Shown: positions 12,548 to 25,189 of the stretch, piece after piece
Layout of the letters: each line of letters starts with the position of its first letter
Numbering within the stretch: position 1 is the first letter of the stretch
NCBI GenBank assembly: GCA_936450465.1
Contig: OW388299.1
Span: 44,461,386-44,525,385 of the forward strand
DNA length: 64,000 bases
DNA from: Gibbula magus
Taxonomy: Eukaryota > Mollusca > Gastropoda > Trochida > Trochidae
Direction of reading: 5' to 3'
The notes under the pieces: generated by a model
Told to the model about the DNA's origin: nothing
What the model saw: only the letters and a program-made list of their open reading frames with translations
Databases searched by the model: none
Translations under genes and position numbers: made by a program

Positions 12548-12815
12548 TGAGGTGAGGTGGTGTTTAACGCCGCTTTCAAGAGTATTTCCCTTATATCGCG
12601 ACTGCTAGTATTATGGCAGGGAGAAAGCCCGCAACGCCACGTGGCTATGCATTGCGGTGAAACCTGCGAGCATCGGCTGGAACTAGCGAACCATGGGTGG
12701 TACTACGCTGAAATTCAGTGTAGCATTGCACCCAAACCTTAATTTACTGCGTGTAGAACAGGTCTCTACTGCAGAAAAAAGTTGCCGTGCCCCTTGCGGG
12801 ATTTGATTTGGACGT
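12548..12815 (-). mobile_element. tRNA-derived SINE (family S2), decayed head
   Basis: The same 270-base body occurs at 47359-47640 and 51719-52013. At the high-coordinate end of the 51.7 kb copy, the reverse complement has a clear tRNA-like A box (tagcgcagtggttagcgc) and B box (ggttcgaatcc). In this copy the B box has decayed to 'gggatttgattt'. It ends about 40 bases before the first P450 coding exon. Confidence 0.75.
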
Positions 12816-12856
12816 ATCCTGAATGAAGAAATAGCACGTTGTTCTTTGTTCCAGAT

Positions 12857-15800
12857 ATGGATATTTTATCCAGAATAGAGGCGCTTCAAACACTGCTAAC
12901 AGACAGTGCGGTCATCAGGAGAGCGTGTTCATGTGCACTGGTGCTCACGGCGGTGTGGTACATCTACCCCAGGCTTCGTGCCGTCTTCAAGGACCCGTTG
13001 AGCCAGGTAATTAATGTTTTCATTGGTGTTCAGACTTTGGATCCGTGGTTCGAATCCAACAAAGTGCGCGGCAGCCTTTTTTTAGTTAAAACTAGTCTGC
13101 CTCTAGATTCTGGTTTAATGTAACATTGTAAGTCACTATAGTTTCACCCCTTGTTTCAGTTGACAAGTGATAAGATGAATTTGTGTTGATATGTTCCACC
13201 TTGCAAAATGCTGTGTGTGATTTAAACGCGTTAAAGGGTTGTTTAATTGTTTTTACCTATATCGTTTAACAGAAAGAATTTCACAACTTCATTCAACAAA
13301 ATTTTAAAAGAAAGTTGTATGACACATTTTCTCTTGTATTAATCTCCATGTACACTTTATAGATACCAAGCATGCCGAGAGGGAGTCTTCTGTACGGAAA
13401 CATGAAGGATTACTTCTGCGGGAAGGATATGGACGTTTATACAAAGTAAATAACCACAAGACATACATTCTAGTGACAATTTGTATATGTTCTGCGTGTT
13501 GATAAACACGAGGTCAAAGTGCTAAAGTTACCATATGATCTTATTATGCACTTAAATCATTTTAAAAAAATATATCGAGTTAGAAGATGATAGTTATTTG
13601 ATGCATCACTGTATCACGAAACAAGCTTATTTATTGACAGTCGCATGGTTTCCAGATGGATGATACAGATTAGTCAATCTCACGTTTTTATTAAACACGG
13701 TACTTAATTTCGTACATAACTGTATGACAAAATTACCTGTTAATGCAAGTTTTTCTCATATTTCCAGATGGATGAGACAGATGGGCAAGTCCATCATACG
13801 TTACTACCACTGCATGGGTCAGTCCAGAGTGATGGTGGCTGATGCCGACGCTATGAAACACATCATGGTCACAAACTCGGACAACTACGTCAGACCCAGT
13901 TACGTCAGAGAGTAAGTTGATGACGTATAAATGTTTATACTTGTAAACTGGACAGTTGCATTCTGATAGGATTTACATATTAGATATGACATTTAGGATA
14001 TATTCAATGAAATGCAAATATGTGTAAAGTAAATATTTCAGTTGACACTATTTATAAATTGACTAACAACTTAGTAGTGCGAGGCTGCTTCACGGTCCGG
14101 TTAACTTCTCCTGCGAAGCATAACTGACAGGCATCACTGGCTGATTAAGTCTTGCTGCATTTTGTCACCCTTTCTGGACCAGATATTTTTTACTACAAAG
14201 TTCAGATGCAGCGCTTGACAAGCTACTGACCTTTTGACCAAATGCAACAAGGTCAGCAATTAGCAAGTGATTATAAGACTGGCGCAAGTTGCAATTGTGC
14301 ATTGCGATGGAAGTTGCAATTCGACGTGCGCATCAAGGTATTTCACGTTGTTTAGAAGTTACCTTACAGTTAATTTTTTATAGATAATTAACGATTTTCG
14401 AAGGATAACTAAACATGTTAATATGTTACAGGGTATTTACACGTGGTATTGGAGTGAACCTTCTGTTCATGAACGGAGAAGAACACATGGTCCACAGGCG
14501 TCTCTGCAGTCAAGCCTTCAAGACTCCTGTGCTGCAAAGTATGTGCTTACTTCATTAACACAATGATTTCGAGACACGTTGTTCAACATGCATTTTTATT
14601 GATAACACAATATGTTAAATATGTCACCAGTAGGGTAAACTCTCCAGGAAAGGCGAAAACTCAAGTGACAAAATCCCCTTTACGCTTTGCTGCAGTTTAA
14701 TGCCTTTTCATGGCTTGATTGCTCTCTTATCGACAATTGTGATGTGTCTCCTGTCTTCTAAATATTCAACATTTAGTGTGATGATAAGTATAAAGCTGTT
14801 TCTGCAGGTGGAACAATAGTTAACATGATGACGCAAATTGTTAATGCAGGAAAGTATCGTAACATTTTGGTGCGTTTGTTTCAGAAATGATACCTGCGAT
14901 TCAGAGACACAGCGAGAGTTTGTTGACAAGATGGCGGCAACGGTTGCTTGGCAACCCAGGAATCGAACTTGATATTGCAGAAGATCTCAGTAGAATGGTA
15001 TGATAATTTTACAGTCCTACATATTTTATATTCATAGATACTAACGGATTTTTTTGTATTCTTAAATTTTTCATCAATTAATTTCACGAAGATGAATTTG
15101 ACATGTTATTGCCTATAACTGCATAACCCTAGAAGAGTAGAAGTGTATTAACCTGCTTTGGCTAATGAGGTTTTGAAATTAATTATGGGTTTTTCAATTA
15201 TGCCTAATGAATTAACATAGTTCACATAGGCAAGGAGAATGATTGGGACCATTCATTATAATTCCTGTCAAAATTGTTTTCAAGAAGGCCGACAATTTTA
15301 TTGAACACTAGGTAGAATTTAGTTTGCATAACCTTCCCCGAGGCAGCTAATCGTTTTAAATGAGTTTTCTTTGCAATGCAGTAACAGGTGTACTTACTTT
15401 TAAACATAACTGTATAAAGATTAAGAAGATCAATAGATTTAGACAGATATTTCTATTGTTAGGCCTCTGACACTATCGCCAAGTGTGGGTTTGGTCTTGA
15501 TATGGACAGTCTCAATAATCCGGACACTGCTGTAACCAACGCCTTCAACAAAGTGTCCAAGTATAAACCTGGGTAGGTTTTTCTTCATTTACTTTTCTCA
15601 TTTAAGTGAAAAAGGGCAGTTGAACGTGTCTCAACGATTTCAGAATCTAATAATTATATCACTGATGAACAGTGTCAAAAAATTTTCAGACCTATCATCC
15701 TCCTCTTTAATGATAAATTGGTAAACAGCTTGATTATCATCCTGTTTCATCCGTGTAATGTACTTGTACTACTGCAATACCCTGTTTCACAGAGCACAAT

Positions 15801-18800
15801 AACTTTCGTATAGATATGATAACAAGCTAATGAGAGAACAAGCATCTGATTAATATATAGGCAGTACCCTGACGAGAGGACCGATTGGCTACGTTCAAAA
15901 TTACGACATTTCATTGGCTGAAAAAATTACATTGTATATTTAGGACTGGTTAAGTTTAGCGCATATATGATGCGCAACATAGATAAATGACCAGTTTTCC
16001 ATATGAGCTCTCGCCACTGGCCATTTAATCACTGGTGCGCATCATATTTGCGCTTAACGTTACCTGTGTATATAGCAACGAGTAACCAGTCTTCATCAAC
16101 ACGATAGTCATTGGGCTCAGGTAATGAGGGTATTTGGCTCAGGTAATGAGGGTATTTGGCTCAGGTAATGAGGGTATTTGGTAGCGGATACAAATACATT
16201 GAATGAGTAGGATGTTTGACTATTAACAGAAAAAAACATAACAGGAAAAAACAAATGTGTTTCCCTTTTATGAAATAGTACGTGAAAATATGAATCATTG
16301 ATTAAGATCCATCCTTCAAAATGTAAATTTTAAAAATAAAGAAATTCATGGGTTTTTTTAATTTTCATATTCATAATTAAACACTAAAGTATTGCCTCAG
16401 ATATTGTACAGTTCGACTCTTTATCCGGACGAATAAGCATATTTCATGTTTCAAATATTGTAAAATTAATGTTTCGTCCAGGCCACTCCGATTTGTTCTG
16501 CCTTCACTCTCCATGGATCTTCCGAACAAGGCGAACCGTGACTTTAAGAAGAACCTTACTATGTGTGACGGAATCATCGGCGAGGCAATGGCCAATAAAC
16601 GTCAGCTCCTAGGAACTGGACAAGGTAAACTAATTTAACATTTGACAAGGAATATAATATGTTACGGGCATTTCACTCTGAGATATTTTACAAGTGCTTC
16701 AGTATACTAACTATATGGCGTTTCTTAAAATTGTCTCGGTTGTACGATGCTAAACCAGATTTCACGTACAAAACATGATTCGTTTTAGTATCTCTCCTTT
16801 TTATATTTTTTGATAAAGTCATTGAGTGTTTACTTTTGTGTGGACTCATTTCTGTGTTACTCGAGTAACCAAATCACATACTTAAATTGCTTACTTAAAG
16901 ACATAATATTGTCATTATCTATAAATGTTTCCGCTCGACGCGAAAGCTTGCTATTTTTCTTCTTCGTTCTATTGCAAGAGCAGATATTAATTTACTAATT
17001 TACTTAATTTAAGAGCGAATTTACATGCAATAGGGGATCTTCTGAATCAGCCTCTGGTATCAATACCATAATCGCGGTTGATGGCTGTGATGAAAGCAAA
17101 ACGATCATTGGGTAGTCACATTGTGTTAGTTACAGCGATGTATTGTAGCAGAAGTCGTAATTGAGTAAAATATAACATTACAGTTGAAGAGAAGGATATC
17201 CTAAGCGTGTTGATGCAAGCTCGAGACGAAGAGACGGGACAAGGCCTCTCATCTAAACAGCTGCGGGACCACGCCATGTTCTTCTTCGCTGCTGGTATAC
17301 AGGTGAGTGTTTTACACGATTTGACATAATAATAGGGGTATTAATATATAACCCTGGTCTAACTCTAGCTGCCAATTTCAGCGCGTAAAGGTCACATCAA
17401 ACTCAAGGTTCACTAGATACCTTATTGTCCTGATGGGTGAACAGAGGCATCTTTTTAATAGTTCATTGTCCAAGGTGACACCACAAGCCTTTCAACTTGT
17501 GTCTCAGTGTGGAGGTTTTTTTTTTCTTCAAATTCTCAGATTATACAGATTATACAGTCATGAAGCGGGTCACCGATCCGACGAGAAACGCTCCCTGTTG
17601 CTGAACTTTACAATTTAGATCTGGGTGGTGGCGAGAAGGGTGAGGTTAGAGGGACACAGATACGCGTATGACATGGTGCCCTGGGGCTTCGTATGAAAAA
17701 TTCCAAACTTTTTCCTCTTAGGCAAAAAGTGTTCAAGTGTTCCATTGTATTTTGATATGACTGAAAACTGTCATGTGTATGGCGTGATGTCATGTGACTT
17801 CGTATGAAATTTATATTTTTTGCTCTCGTTTGAAATATATAATGGTAAATAATAGTTTATTATTACAAACCAAAAATTACGTATATATATATATATAATT
17901 ACGAATATATATTAAAGTTTACATGATTTTGTCGTGATAATAAGAAAATACGGAAAAGTGGTATAATAAAACAAATTAAGCCATGGGTATGGCATGCTGC
18001 CTTGAAACCACGTTTTAAAGTTGATATATGTTAACCCCCATAGAAAACAAATAAGGGTTATGATATGTAACTATTTGATTATTGCAGAACACAGCCACGT
18101 GTATGGCGTGGTGCTTGTTGAGCCTGGCCGAGAGACCGGAAATTCAGCGCAAGGTACGGAAGGAGGTGATAGAACACTTACCTGAGAGAGGGGAACCAAT
18201 CACTTACGACCACCTGCAGAGTCTTACCTACCTTACCTGTGTCATCAAGGAAACGCTCAGGTAAATATCACAAAGAATCTTAATTAGACTAACCTGGTCA
18301 TAGATATGACATGTCTTCACAGATATGACATGGTATTAAAATTTTCATTCCGTTCAGACCTCATAATTATTATTTAATAATGGAAATTATTGAATCGATA
18401 TTAAAGTTGAATACTTTCTGTTAAATTTTATTTGACTTTGATGCATGCCAAGTTATGATATGTCTCATCTGCATATTTATCACCAGATGCCAAATATATC
18501 AAATTTACTTGTTTTCAATGTTACATGTTACACGTCCGATTTACACGGGGACATAGTTATATGCCATATTAAACAAACCCAAATATACCCTTTTATCTTA
18601 TTTAGAACAGAGTTATATGCCATATTAAACAAACCCAAATAAACCCTTTTATCTTATTTAGAACAGTTTCCCATTTTCGTTTGCTCAAATCTGTCTTTTT
18701 GTCTGCTATAGGAAAATTAATAATTTTCGTTAAACGAACTGGCGAACGCCAGCTGTGGTCACCTTTCCAATAAAAAGAATTACTTTGAAAGTTGACTCCA

Positions 18801-20993
18801 TCTTATTTATATTACAAAATAAGAAATCTTAGACAAGGTATTATTATCATGTTGAAATAGATCTGAATTTCCTAGGTATCAGTTTCGCATCTTTACAATG
18901 ATTTACATTTCTTTAGGTCAATTTACATTTCTTTAGGTCAATTTATATTTCTTTACATCGATTTAGATTTCTTTGTATCAATTTACTGTTCTTTACTTCA
19001 ATTTACTTTTCTTTACGTCAATTAACATATTTTCCGTCAATTTACATTTCAGTATGTCAATTTACATTTCTTTATATCAATTTACTTTTCTTTACTTCAA
19101 TTTACTTTTCTTTACGTCAATTTACATATTTTTCGTCAATTTACATTTCATTATGTCAATTTACATTTCTTTACAGGTTTCATCCAGTGATTTCAAACTT
19201 CGCCAAGCAGGCTGTGCATGATGACGTCATCAACGGCTACAACATCCCAGCAGGCACAATCGTGACGTTGTGTGTTGACGCTCTTCACAGGTAGGATTCT
19301 TGATTACGCTTCACTTAGGTGTAGGGCAGAGAGTAGTCTCGTCTAAAAAAATTGTTCAGTTACAGTCTGATTAAAATCGACGATAACAGCCCTTAGACTC
19401 CCATGTCCTGGCGCAATTCAGTTAACAAATCACAGGACCTCCAACAAAAGCTTTCGATGCGAGAAGCTAGGGGCAGATAACTCCAAACAGCTATCATTTC
19501 ATCTGTTCCGAATGCTTTCAAAACGGCGACCGTGTAAAAATAATGATGTGAGTGGTCAGCTTTTTGACTGGGCTTCGTCAGCGCTAAACTGTTTCGTTAA
19601 CCTGAAATTGTTGTTAACCTGTTCGTAATCAGGGAGGTGCATTATTTTGCAAATTATGTTCATCGGAACAAGACTGGTTCAGTTACCACAACGATGTATT
19701 TTTGAAGAAATGTATAGAATTTTAAAAAAACTTTCCAGGATAACGGATCAGCAAGCAGGATACAAGAACTTAATACTAAACTTAAAGGTTCCGATCTTGA
19801 CCTTTGGTTAGGGTAAAATTAAAAGGTCCCCCCTTTTTGTATCTCATTGCAGTCTCATTAAAATCAAGCGAGGTACGAGTGTTACCTTCGATCTGATTTT
19901 AATAAGATTAGGGTACCTATGGCTAGACAAAAGGATGACCCTTTAATAAGTACTTGTTCCCTACACACGATGGTTGAGTACATGTTGTCATGAGGTCTTT
20001 AATGACAGGACTTGCTTATGAGGTATTCCTGGCGGTGTAAAGTTTAAGGAAATTGGTCTATAGAAGTTTTTTGTTGAAGTATAGGATATTGTAAAATTGG
20101 TCTATTTTGTAGGCAAGGACAATATTGCTCGATGTTTAATAATTTCGTTGGCTTGTTATTTAAAGCTGTGAGCAAGTTCCCTATCAGAAACTCCCTGTCG
20201 GTCTCAAAAGTATCCTTGCGGTAAAAAGTTAGAATAATCTACCCTAGCCGACACTTTGGAGAATAGGTACCCAGAATATTAAAGGGGCAGTAGCACGTTT
20301 TTTCGCTCAAATAAGTCGATGAAATGTATTTGAAAATTAATGTCACCAATAGTTAAACACCCTTTTGTCTTCGGAAAGTCAAGTTGAAAATGAGTGTACA
20401 TGGTTCGGTAAAGCCATGGGAAGCGTTTTTAGAATTCGAAACAATAAAATGTGTTCACTTTAAAATGGCCGTCATGCAATTTTTGCTTCATACGCAAAAC
20501 CGTTATTACCACTGCGGATGATTGGTTTGTGTAATAAGACGTTTTACCCTCTAAAGTTGATATAAATGACATACCTACCATTATAAATGAGATTTTTAAA
20601 AAAATAGATTTACAAAAAACGTGCTACTGCCCTTTTAAGTAGTGTAACGAATTGAAACACCATGAGATAGAAGAACGTATTTCTATGGCTGAAATCAGTA
20701 ACCTGAACAACATGTTTATTTCCAGGAATCCAGACAGCTGGAACAATCCAGATGAATTCGACCCAGAGCGGTTCCTGGACGATCGAGCAACCAACCACGC
20801 ATGGCTGCCATTTGGAGCTGGGTCGAAGATGTGTCTCGGGTACAAGTTCTCTCTGATCGAGATGAAGATGACTCTGGCTCTGTTGTTCAGGGATTTGAAC
20901 TTTCAACTGGGAGTAAATACAACCTACAGAAAGAAGAAGTGCATCACGATGTTTCCAGATCCTCTGCTCACTCTCAGAGCCACAATTCTGTAA
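12857..20993 (+). CDS. Cytochrome P450 monooxygenase-like protein, 11 coding exons
   Basis: Exons: 12857-13006, 13363-13445, 13768-13911, 14432-14538, 14885-14997, 15463-15572, 16482-16624, 17184-17302, 18088-18260, 19177-19290, 20726-20993. All junctions are GT-AG, phases agree throughout, and the joined frame is 507 codons plus TAA, a normal P450 length. Residues 23-38 are a hydrophobic anchor followed by a proline-containing hinge (PSMPRG), so an ER-membrane enzyme is expected. The K-helix ETLR motif (378-381) spans exons 9/10. DPERF is at 431-435. The haem loop FGAGSKMCLG carries the thiolate ligand Cys455, with Lys where Arg is usual. The I-helix reads AGIQNT (320-325): the usual acid and Thr are Gln323 and Asn324. 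The substrate is unknown. The general fold resembles CYP4/CYP46-type enzymes, but I do not assign a family. An alternative in-frame TTG upstream lies before the acceptor and is not a start. Confidence 0.94.
13640..13690 (+). pseudogene. Ghost duplicate of P450 exon 3 start
   Basis: 'ggtttccagatggatgatac' followed by 'agattagtcaatctcac' parallels the acceptor and first codons of true exon 3 ('tttccagatggatgagac', 'agatgggcaagtccatc') about 120 bases downstream. Flanking phrases ('ttattgacag' versus 'ttaatgcaag') also align loosely. Use of this acceptor would not give a sensible P450 frame. It looks like a decayed short tandem duplication, but chance similarity of a ~35-base stretch is not excluded. 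Confidence 0.4.
14095..14330. mobile_element. CAACTTCC-type MITE, strongly diverged
   Basis: Phrases 'catcactggctgatt', 'aagtcttgc' and later 'agactggcgcaagttgcaa' echo the inverted arms of the intact copy at 8824-9050. It lies in the intron between P450 exons 3 and 4. The ends are too decayed to identify target duplications. A similar remnant is at 59154-59310. Confidence 0.5.
16114..16179. repeat. 22-base tandem repeat, three units
   Basis: Three perfect units of 'ggctcaggtaatgagggt' plus 'attt', in the intron between P450 exons 6 and 7. Each unit contains 'caggtaatg', a splice-donor-like string. Confidence 0.95.
18900..19176 (+). repeat. Pyrimidine-rich ~19-base tandem array ending in a splice acceptor
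   Basis: About fourteen imperfect units of the form 'tcaatttacatttctttag' or variants run up to the acceptor of P450 exon 10 (exon starts 19177). The last unit, 'tttacatttctttacag', is the functional acceptor. Several earlier units end in 'ctttag', so they also look like weak acceptors. Confidence 0.9.
19362..19680. mobile_element. CAGTCTGATT-type TIR element, partial
   Basis: Starts 'cagtctgattaaaatcgac' and follows the interior of the 24394-24828 element ('acagcccttagactccc', 'agctaggggcagataactcc', 'gcattattttgcaaat'). Internal deletion and a decayed right end ('aacaagactgg') are seen. It lies in the last P450 intron. Confidence 0.75.
20283..20634. mobile_element. TTAA-type MITE
   Basis: A 352-base copy between TTAA at 20279-20282 and TTAA at 20635-20638, with ends 'aggggcagtagcacg' and 'cgtgctactgccctt'. 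It lies about 90 bases upstream of the final P450 exon. Confidence 0.88.
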
Positions 20994-23900
20994 TCCTAGA
21001 CTGGTACCCAGTTACGAGTTACGCTCTATAAAATCTTTGAAGCAGTCGAAATAATGGAGGTCACTTTCCGACATAGGGCATACTTGATTGCGGATGTCGG
21101 CGTACAGGTCGACTACATGACCGGCGCAAGACGTGCTCGAATCAAGAACTTAAAGGCTTTACCATAAAATGGTATTGCTTTTCATGACTTGCTGCATTTC
21201 AACATTGTTTTAAGATACTGATATTTGATATTTCTGCCAAAATATTCTCCCGTTTTGGGTAACCATTTGTCATTTGTCTATATACAGCTGTTTCTCAAAC
21301 GTTTCGTATTATTTTAATCATGTTTATCATTACATCAAATCATATTCTTGCTTTTAAATCCGAATCAAAGTGAACTTTAACATATCCATGAAAAAGCTCG
21401 TTTGAAGAACCATTGTAATGAAAAGAAAGAATGTGATAAATATTGTTTTAACATTTCAATCATGCCAAAACATTTATGAAAAATTATTTAACATTGACAC
21501 GCTAGTTATAGTGGGTACATACGCATTTGTATTTTTATAAAATATTTGTTTACAAGGATGGAAGTCATGTGTTAGGTGGTGATGATGTGTAACTGGAGTT
21601 GTAAGTGTGTAAATGTGAGAGAATATCAAATGGTGTAAATGTGTGTGTAAATGTTTTTTCTACAATGTATATGCCAAACCTATTCGTCACTTGACGTAAT
21701 TTCCATAGACAATGCACATTATTTTGCCACGCTAAATAACATACGCGTCTATGGAAATTACTTTAAGGGACGGGCGTCTGTACCTCTATAAGCAATATTT
21801 GTCCAAATTAGTATGTCAATTGTATCATACCTTGAGTCAGGTAGGCCAAAGTGGGGCTAAGGAAATATTGATTTCTTTTCTTAAGTTCTTATTGTATAAA
21901 TATATTTAGATATATGCAACATATGCCAAATAAAGCTACAAAAGTCGGAAAGTGAAGTATTGAGAAAGAAGGAACAGGTTGTTAATGAGATTTTCGGAAA
22001 GTTCGTTGAGGAGAAAGACGAAAGTTTTGTAAGGAGTAAATCAAAACTGTTTTAAAAAAGTCGGAAAAATTGTCAACGACAAAGACAAAAGTTATTTAAG
22101 TAGAAAGTGGTGAAAAGTGTAAATAGGAACATAAAAAAAATTCGTTTTGAGCATTATTTAAACTCATTGGAATCCTAAAATATGAGAAAGAATTTTGCTA
22201 ACTCTAAATCACATCTTTATATTAATACGCTTTACGAAAGTTGGTTTGCCCTGATGCCAAAAGTATTGTTAAAAAAGTTCCTTAGCAATGTAAGATGACG
22301 AATGCAAGAATGCTCTGATTGGACCTACTAATGAACGATAGACGTTGATTAGTCTTCCTGTATTGCATCCATCATGTTAATTTTAAGCTGTGATTCCAGA
22401 GCGCAGTATTTTCAAGATGGTGATGAGTGTTATGGTCAGCGTACTCCAAGAGTGCAATGACGTCACATTTTCACTATGTAGCCCATGTTCTGTCTATTAT
22501 ACTTATCTTAGTATCGTTTGTATCCGGTGACACACTTTATTTTAACTAAAACTTTAAACTAATTTTTACTTTAAATTAGTTAAATTGATGTTATGCATTT
22601 TTATTTACTTTTCAACATTTCAACATACTTTCCAGTCCTTTCTCTGTAAAATCTACACCATGTTTCAAGAAGCCAGTTTTTATGTTTTTTTTGTTTATGT
22701 AAATAGTAAAAACCTAACAAGTACATATTTTTATATATATTATATATATATATTTGCTTAATAACCGATAAGCGCTTTCAGCTCAATTGGAGCAACTTTT
22801 GTTTAGACAAAGATCTATGTTCATTAGTTAATTCAGTTTTTATCGTATTCGTGTTAATAATTACTTTAGTTGTGGGTATATATTGACATTAACATTCCAG
22901 TATTGTTACATATTGTTAAATATAATTAACAACAGTACTTACGTGTACACAGAGTGTCAAGTGTTTATGTTTATGTTTATATATGTATATATATTATTTT
23001 GTGTACATGTTTCATTTTGCCATATAGCCAGTGGAGCTAACACTGTTTCATGTCTTTCACAATCATTTGTCTTTCATTGTATACAAAGAGGTATGGCTTT
23101 GTGATAAAATAATTGTTCTACTAAAAAATACTATAAAATGTATCTTATTTTCATAATGTATATGTGTATGTTTGATCAAAACTTTTAGTTTACTGTGTTG
23201 ATGTTATCTCCAATCTAATTGGTTGATATGGATAGAACGACGGGTGTAGTTTGTATGGAAATACCTTCAAGAAGATCGCCCGTTTGTGTAAAAAGCTTTC
23301 AGCAAACACTTTTTTATTTTGCTTACATAAAGGTTATTTGACATTTAATATGTAATAACAGGTATATCTCGCCGAGTTAAAGTGTAATTTATACTTTCAC
23401 GAGTTGTACAGCCATGAATATAAATATAGGATTTTAATTCACGAGATGAGATAACATCTGTGTCCCAAAAGTGTTAACCTTGTACAATTATAATGTCATT
23501 TTTATTTCCTTAGGATGTCAGTCGCACTGCCACAACTACAAATATAAAACACAAAAATAAAATTAAAATTTCCATATCTAAATGAGAACAATTTCATTAA
23601 TTGTATATTGAAAGAATATAAAAAATATACAGGACTAATTTTTAAACGATGTAAATCACAATCAAAAGTGGAGTTTTCGAACTTATGACCTAGGTCACTT
23701 CAACGTGCGTCCGAAACTAAGATTGTTGACTGAGGTATGCAATTAGATTATCTTTTGGGATAGCCATTTGTCACGTCTGAAGTTAAAATATTATTAAAAT
23801 AATGAAATAAATTATTAAAAAGTTATTCCGATTCGCCACGATATGATGCATCAAATTCATCTCATATTACATGGTATGGTACACAGCCACCAAGCAGGTG

Positions 23901-24019
23901 AACAATCTTTTGGGATTTACCTGTACACGAGACCGGTGCCTGATGACGCTGTAATTATATGTGGTTCTGACTTTGTATTCATCTGTTCTTTGATATGTTA
24001 TCCGGGAGTTGAAAAGTTG
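20994..24019 (+). other. P450 3' flank and intergenic sequence
   Basis: The 3' untranslated region probably starts here. A polyadenylation signal AATAAA is at 21929-21934, with a T-rich run only later, so the transcript end is uncertain. An inverted pair around 21685-21780 ('taatttccatagacaatgc' versus 'gtctatggaaattac') could form a hairpin. No further coding sequence is recognised, and short open frames near 22.9 and 23.8 kb lack motifs. Confidence 0.45.
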
Positions 24020-24310
24020 AATAAAATAAAATTGAATTTTGACCGATTTTATTATTTCTGTCGTTGCAGTTCAAGACCAGATACAAATATACACATGTAA
24101 GTTTGTTATTGTTTTTGTTTTATTGGTTCCACGGGTTACAAATAGAAATTCTGTATACAAAGTCAAGTTGTCAGCTGCATTTACAAACAATGGACAGGCA
24201 GAGTGTCAATCAATTCTTGTCATATAGAAAATAAAATTGAATTTTGAACGATTTTATTATTTCTGCCGTTGCAGTTCAAGAACTGATACAAATATACACA
24301 TGTACGTTGG
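24020..24310 (+). repeat. 80-base direct repeat
   Basis: 'ataaaattgaattttga' through 'gatacaaatatacacatgta' occurs at about 24020-24100 and again at about 24227-24306 with few changes. Both copies contain 'tcgttgcag' or 'ccgttgcag', an acceptor-like string. It is a local duplication of unknown role. Confidence 0.85.
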
Positions 24311-24393
24311 TAAAACGGACCTTGATATGGATCTATATGTTATCGAAATGGGAAAGGCTGTTACATCATTGTCGTATTGTTTTGTGATGAAAC

Positions 24394-24828
24394 CAGTCTG
24401 ATTAAAATCGACGGTTTTCCGTGGAATAAAAATTGCAAAATAGTGCATCTACCGGGATACGAACTCATACCTATCGTAGGTTCCACTCCAAACCGTCTGA
24501 TTACAGCCCGTAGACTCGCTTGTTCGAGCGCAATTCAGGTAGCCAATCAAAAGATGCCCAACAAATGCTTTCGGTGCGAGGAGCTAGGGGCAGATAACTC
24601 CAAACAGCTATCCTTTTTTTCTGTTCCGAATGCTTTCAAAACAGCGACCGTTTAAATACTATGATGTGATCGGCTATTTGACTGGGCTTTGGCTGCGCTA
24701 AACTGGTTCGGAACACACGCTGTTATCAGACCTTGTGGCGAGGAATCTACAGAACCTGTTCGTATCCCGGTAGATATATTATTTTGCAAATTTTATTCCT
24801 CGGAACAAGGTCGATTTTAATCAGACTG
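24394..24828. mobile_element. CAGTCTGATT-type TIR element, intact
   Basis: A 435-base element with ends CAGTCTGATT and AATCAGACTG, flanked by a perfect 10-base duplication GTGATGAAAC (24384-24393 and 24829-24838). Terminal inverted repeats extend about 60 bases with interruptions. There is no transposase; a 92-codon open frame inside is not recognisable. The 9-10 base duplication again suggests a Mutator-like element (inference). Confidence 0.92.
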
Positions 24829-25189
24829 GTGATGAAACCTGCGAGTGTCATACTAAACTGAATGTATATGTTTTATGCTCCCTGCTATGTTTTATTCTAT
24901 GTTTTATTTTACCCATGTCAAATTGATATGGCCCAATGACGGAATTGTCAACGCAGACGCACGTGTGTCCTGCTGAAATGTACAGTTAACACCATAAACA
25001 GCATGGCTAATGTCAACATGGTCATAGTTTAGAGAAAACACAAGCAACTTTCAGTATGTTAGGACATTGCGCACTCAAAATTAAATAACATTCTTATATA
25101 AAAAGAAAGACAAAATTTATGATATTATATCATGCATTATAAGAACCTTATTCATTTGGTCATGAACAAATGTAAGAAGTTTCAACTGG

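Noticed and set aside
12839..12856. Upstream in-frame TTG start for the P450
   Set aside because: It lies before an acceptor-like 'ttgttccag'; the ATG at 12857 gives the expected anchor at residues 23-38.
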